From positions 1 through 64,000 of the forward strand of contig JBGTQJ010000023.1 of assembly GCA_041941305.1 (NCBI GenBank): a stretch of 64,000 nt of DNA, in the 5' to 3' direction. Origin of the DNA: JANSWP01 sp041941305 (GTDB lineage: Bacteria > Bacteroidota > Bacteroidia > Chitinophagales > Saprospiraceae). The notes beneath the pieces were generated by a model. That model worked only from the letters and a program-made list of their open reading frames with translations, ran no database searches and had not been told where the DNA came from. The first letter of the stretch is position 1. Each line of letters starts with the position of its first letter. A program made the position numbers and the translations under genes. Of the stretch, positions 41,101 to 47,100 are shown piece by piece.

Positions 41101-44100
41101 AGATGATGGAGATGGCGGTGGAATTGATCCAAATACGATTTCGATAATTGATGAGCCAGACAATGGTACAACCAGCATTGATCCGGTCACTGGAATTGTT
41201 ACCTATGATCCTGCTCCTGACTTTAATGGAATAGATGTATTTACTTACAAAGTATGCGATGGAGGATCTCCACAGCTTTGTGATGAAGCTTCAGTGACAC
41301 TGACTGTTAATCCTGTCAACGATGGTCCTAATGTAAATGATGTGAGCGTTGTTGTAGATGAAGATGGTTCTATTCCAATTGATGTGACCAGCAATGATGA
41401 TGACGACGCAGATCCAAATGGTAGTATAGATGTCACCACTGTAACCATAAGCTCAGATCCAGAGCATGGAACAGTAACCGTAGATCCTGTTACAGGTGTA
41501 GTGACTTATGAGCCAAATCCAGATTTCAATGGTACGGATAGCTTTGACTACCAGGTATGTGATGATGGATACCCATTGCCGGCACTATGTGAGCAAGCTA
41601 CAGTTACGATTGATGTGAATCCTGTAAATGATCCTCCTGTAGGTATTTTCGATTTCAATAATACCTTGTCAGGCATTCCAGTAGGAGCTAATTTGCTCAT
41701 CAATGATTTTGATTTGGATGGAGATAATTTAATTATCAATACCACGCCATTTACGTTGCCTCAATTTGGTTATGTCAACATCAATAACGATGGAAGCTAT
41801 ACATATTTCCCTGAGGATGATTATGAGGGAGATGACAGCTTCTCATACATTGTTTGTGATGATGGTAATCCAAGTCTTTGTGATACTGCTCACGTTCAGA
41901 TTTCAGTAGTTAACCCCGGTGCTGCAGATAATCACGTACCGATAGCCAACAACGATAACCTGATTACTTTGAGAGATGTACCTGTAATGGGTGATTTATT
42001 GCACAATGATGTGGATCCAGATGGGGATAATTTATTGGTGGATACTTCACCATTCTTCCCTCCATCCGACGGTTCTGTGATCATTTTACCTGATGGCACC
42101 TTTACATATACTCCTGCTCCTAATTACATTGGAATTGACGAATTTGTCTATAGAATCTGTGATGATGGTAGTCCAAGTTTATGTGATATTGCCACAGTAA
42201 GAATAAAAGTATTAGGTTTTGAAACACTTGGTGGCAACGTAACATTTGCGACAGATGATGCCTATCTTCTAATTGAAGACGGGGGCGTGAATTCTAATGT
42301 TCTGGTAAATGACTTTGACCCAGAAGGAGATAACAGAACTGCCAGCCTTGAAATGGCTCCATCCAATGGTTCCATTTTATTCAATAATGATGGAAGTTTT
42401 GTGTACGAACCGTTTGAAAACTACACAGGACCTGACCAATTTGTCTATAAGATTTGCGATGATGGCAACCCTCAGGCTTGTGATATGGCAACGGTCATAT
42501 TTGTAGTCTTCCCAATTAATGATCCCCCAATTGCTGAAGACGAATCAGTTTCGACCATCAGCCAATTGCCTACAGACATCACCATATTGACCAATGATAA
42601 GGATGTAGATGGCAATCTTGATTTGACAACCTTGAGTATCATTGATGGGCCTGAATTTGGAACGGCTTCTATAGATTCAGATACAGGGATATTAACTTAT
42701 ACCAGTAATGACGACTTCTCGGGTTATGACCAGCTAGTCTATGAAGTGTGTGACGATGGATATCCAGATCCAGCACAGTGTGATCAGGCAACAGTAGATA
42801 TTACAGTACATCCAAAACAGGATACAGTAATCTTTGTGATTGAAGATCCAGAGCCTCCGGTTGAAATTTGCTATGAGGATTACTTGCAGCTGCCTGGTCC
42901 TGCTACTGAGGCTACGGTTTGTAATAATCCATTGAACCTTTCCTATGCTTTCAATTCTCCTGAGTGTGTGACGCTAGGTTCTATTGGTGGATTTGTTGGA
43001 ACAGAAGAATTCTGTGTAACCGTGATTTCAGATCCAGAACCTCCATCTCCAGATGTGACGATATTTATTGTCACTGTGCAGCCTCCAGAGGATACTATTT
43101 ATGTAGATCTGCCGAGAGATGGCGTAATTGATACCTGCTTAACTGCTGCAGACTTGCAATTGCCAGGAAATATCATATCAGCTGAAGTCTGTAATGATAA
43201 TATCGCGACTGTTGATGCGGAAGCAACTGCTGATGGATGCTTGTCATTGGATGTCGATCCACAGTTTGTAGGACAAGATATGATATGTGTCATACATTGT
43301 GATGATAGCCCGATTCAGATTTGCGATACCACTTTTGTAATGGTGAATGTACCATTCCCAGACGCAACATTTGAAGCGGCTTGTAATTCCGAAACTCCTG
43401 CAGTGGAGAATTTGACGACAGTATTGCCATGTGGCGTGGTATCTGCGGTTCCAAATGACCTGCTCTTGTATCAAAATTGCCCAAATAGCTTTGAAGTCGA
43501 ACGAACCTGGACATTTACAGATTTGTGTGGCAATACGTTTGAGGTTCAGCAAATCATTACGATAGAAGACGATGAAGCGCCTGATTTCTTATTGCCAATG
43601 CCAGGTGATGTCACAGTTTCCTGTGATAATGTACCCAATTCATTGCTATTAAATGAAGATGACATTTCTGATAATTGCTCTGATGAATCAGATGTACTAA
43701 TCATCTTTACAGAAACACAAACGCCAAACGGTTGTGCGACTACTTACTTTATTACGAGAACATGGCGTTTGGAAGATGAGTGTGGCAATTTCAGAACCCA
43801 TATTCAGACTGTAACCGTAGAAGATACAGAAGCTCCTACAATCAATGTGGCAATGCCAGCTGACATTTCAGTAGAATGTGGCAATGTACCTGCTGCTTTT
43901 GTTTTGACTGCTTCTGATGTTTCTGACAATTGCCAGGTAGACCCAGTTATCAACTTCAATGAAGTACAAACTTTGGGCAGTTGTGGTGGAAACTATCTCC
44001 TCACGAGAACCTGGGAGGTCAGCGATGATTGTGGTTTGACTATAACACATGTACAAAAAGTAACTGTAGAAGACAATACAGCACCTGCGCTAAGTTGTCA

Positions 44101-47100
44101 GGACATCACAATTACTTTGGATAATAACGGACAGTTTACACTTGATCCAATGGAGTTAATTGTTTCATTATCAGATAATTGCTCCAATACAAATGATTTA
44201 ATTACCAGCGCGAATGCATCTGCTTTTGATTGCTATTCAGTTGGTGTAAATACAATAACTGTTACTGCTTCTGATGAATGTGGAAATGCGGATACTTGCG
44301 ATGCTCAGGTTACCGTAATTGCTTCAGATGTTTGTGCACCTGATTTTATTAGCAACCAGGGCGGACCACAAATTTTTGACCCATGTGAATGTGCTGGTGA
44401 TGGCAAATTTGATGAAGAAGTCTATGTGAAAGCATTGCCAAACCAAAGCTGGGAAGTATTGTGGACAGATATGATAGACGAAGCAACTGGCTTGCCTTTT
44501 CCTCCAGGAACACCAATGCCAGCACAGCTTGGAATGGCAGATACTTACTCCTTGACCGGACAGCATTTTGATGGTGTTGGATTTACCTTCCAGGCAGTGA
44601 GTCCATTTTATCCCGGACTCGTTTTGGAAGTTTCCAATACTTGTTATTATCCCGATCCTGTGATTGAAAACTTGTCAGATGGAGCCGTATTCTGTTTGAA
44701 TAGTCCTCTGTTGACTTTGACTGGTGCTGAAGCCAATGGCGCTGCAGGAACTGGCTACTTTACCGTGGATGGTGTTCAAACAAATGAAATTGATCCCGGT
44801 GCCCTAGGTCTTGGTACTTATGTGGTTACGTATACCTTCGATGCAGGAACTGCAGCTAGTATGGATCCAACTGACCCAGGTTGTGAGGAAACACTTGAAG
44901 TTACCTTCCAGGTGACGCAATCTCCAAGTTTGGTTGTCTGTAACGATCACATCAATGCTTCTTTGGATGAAAATTGCGAAGCGCTGATTACACCAGATAT
45001 GGTGCTAGAGGGTACCTACGGATGCTTTGGAGACTTTGAAGTTGATGTGACACTTCCAGCGGGACAAAGCATCGGGGATTTGGTGGATGGAAGTCATGTA
45101 GGGCTTGACTTGACGGTTACGGTAACTCATTTGATTTCAGGAAGCTCTTGTTGGGGGAAATTGACGGTTGAGGATAAATTGGCTCCAGTCTTTGATTGTC
45201 CAACTGCTCCTGTTCAAATTACCTGTGAAGAAGATGCAGCGAATGTGCCTGCACCTGTAGCGATAGATAATTGCGATAATGATCCATTAGTCAACCTGAC
45301 TTTGGAATTGTTTACAGACGATAATGTTTGTGATGATGGTATTGTTAGAATCGAACGCACATATGTTGCCTTTGACCAATACAATAATGAATCCCTGCCA
45401 TGTACACAAATCATAGAGATAACAAGACCAGATGTAGACTTCCCGGATGATATCATGTGGACTTGTGACAATTACAATGTATTTCCGAATATTACTTCTA
45501 CAGACCCATTGCATCCTTTTATAACAGATAGCGATCCGGCTTCGGCAACTATCATCAATGTGACATTGGATGAAACTTGTGATGATGAAGATTTGGAATT
45601 CCCAGACGTATCATTCTTGCCAGGTCAGGATGACCCGACTATAAACTCTACCAATGTTGAAAATGGTGGAAATGGTTGTCCGGGAGACTTCCCACCTAAT
45701 AATGGATTGGATGATGCAGACGTACTTGCATTGACAGGCTCTGGCTACCCAACTGGAATTGAAGGCTTGTACTGTATGAGACAGGCAACTTATTCTGACG
45801 AGGTACTTCCGAGTTGCGGCAATGATTTCAAAATTGTTCGTACCTGGACTGTACTGGATTGGTGTACCCAGGATGTCATTACGGAGAGCAATGGTGAGGA
45901 CAACATCCAAATCATCAAGATTATTGATGACAAAGCACCTGAATTGTCAGTTGGCGCATTTAACGTCAGTGCGGATATTGATGGTGCACATCCACAACCA
46001 TGTGTTTCTCAAAGCTTTGTAGCTCCTCCTACAGTTTCTGACAATTGCAACGACTGGACTGTGAGCATCTTCACACCTGCAGGTGAATTGAACTACATCA
46101 ATGGTGTAGATGGCAAGCAAGGTGGTTACATTCCTGCTCCAGGACTCGAACTTGGTGACCATATTTTCACATACATCGCCGAAGATGATTGCGGAAATCA
46201 AACTGAATTAGAAGTACTGGTAACGGTAACCGACACCAAAGCTCCAGCTGCAATTTGTGATGAAATTACAGACGTAGTCGTTTCTTCCGATGGACAAGCA
46301 GTTGTGAATGCAGCTGTCTTTGACGACGGAAGTTATGATAATTGTTGTGTGGATAGATTTGAAGTCGCGCGTATGGATAGTCCTTGTAATTCTGCAGATT
46401 TGAATTTTGGACCAGATGTGACCTTCTGTTGTGAAGATGCAGCCAATAGCCCTGTGATGGTTACTTTCAGAGTAGTAGATTGCTATGGCAACCACAACGA
46501 CTGTATGGTTGAGGTTTTTGTAGAAGATAAATTGCCGCCACTTGTACAATCTTGTCCTGGTGTCCAGGATATCACTTGCGACTATTACTGGGATGAAATT
46601 GAAGTTGGTTTGGCATTGGGAGATTACAGCGTACTAGACCAATTTGGTGAACCTGTATTCTTCGACAATTGCCAATTGGATATTAACTACACAGTCAATA
46701 CCAATTTTGACCAATGCGGCAATGGAACCATCACAAGAACATGGCAGGCAGTTGATCCATCAGGAAATGGACCTGCAACATGTACCCAGGTTGTTCGCGT
46801 CAGTCATGTTTCTGATTGGGTGGTAGAATTTCCTACAGATCGAACCGTAACCTGTACAGATGAGGTTCCAGATTTTGGAGAACCAGAAATCACAAGCGAA
46901 AGTTGTGAATTATTGGCAGTATCCTACGAGGACACCTATTTCAGTGTGGTCAATGATGCTTGCTACAAAATTGCCAGACAGTGGACCATCATTAACTGGT
47001 GCGTAGTAGGTGACGATGTAGATAACGAAACGATTGAACATGCTGAAAATGAGTTGGGATTGCCATTCCCACAATGTGATTTGGATGGAGATGGTGACTG

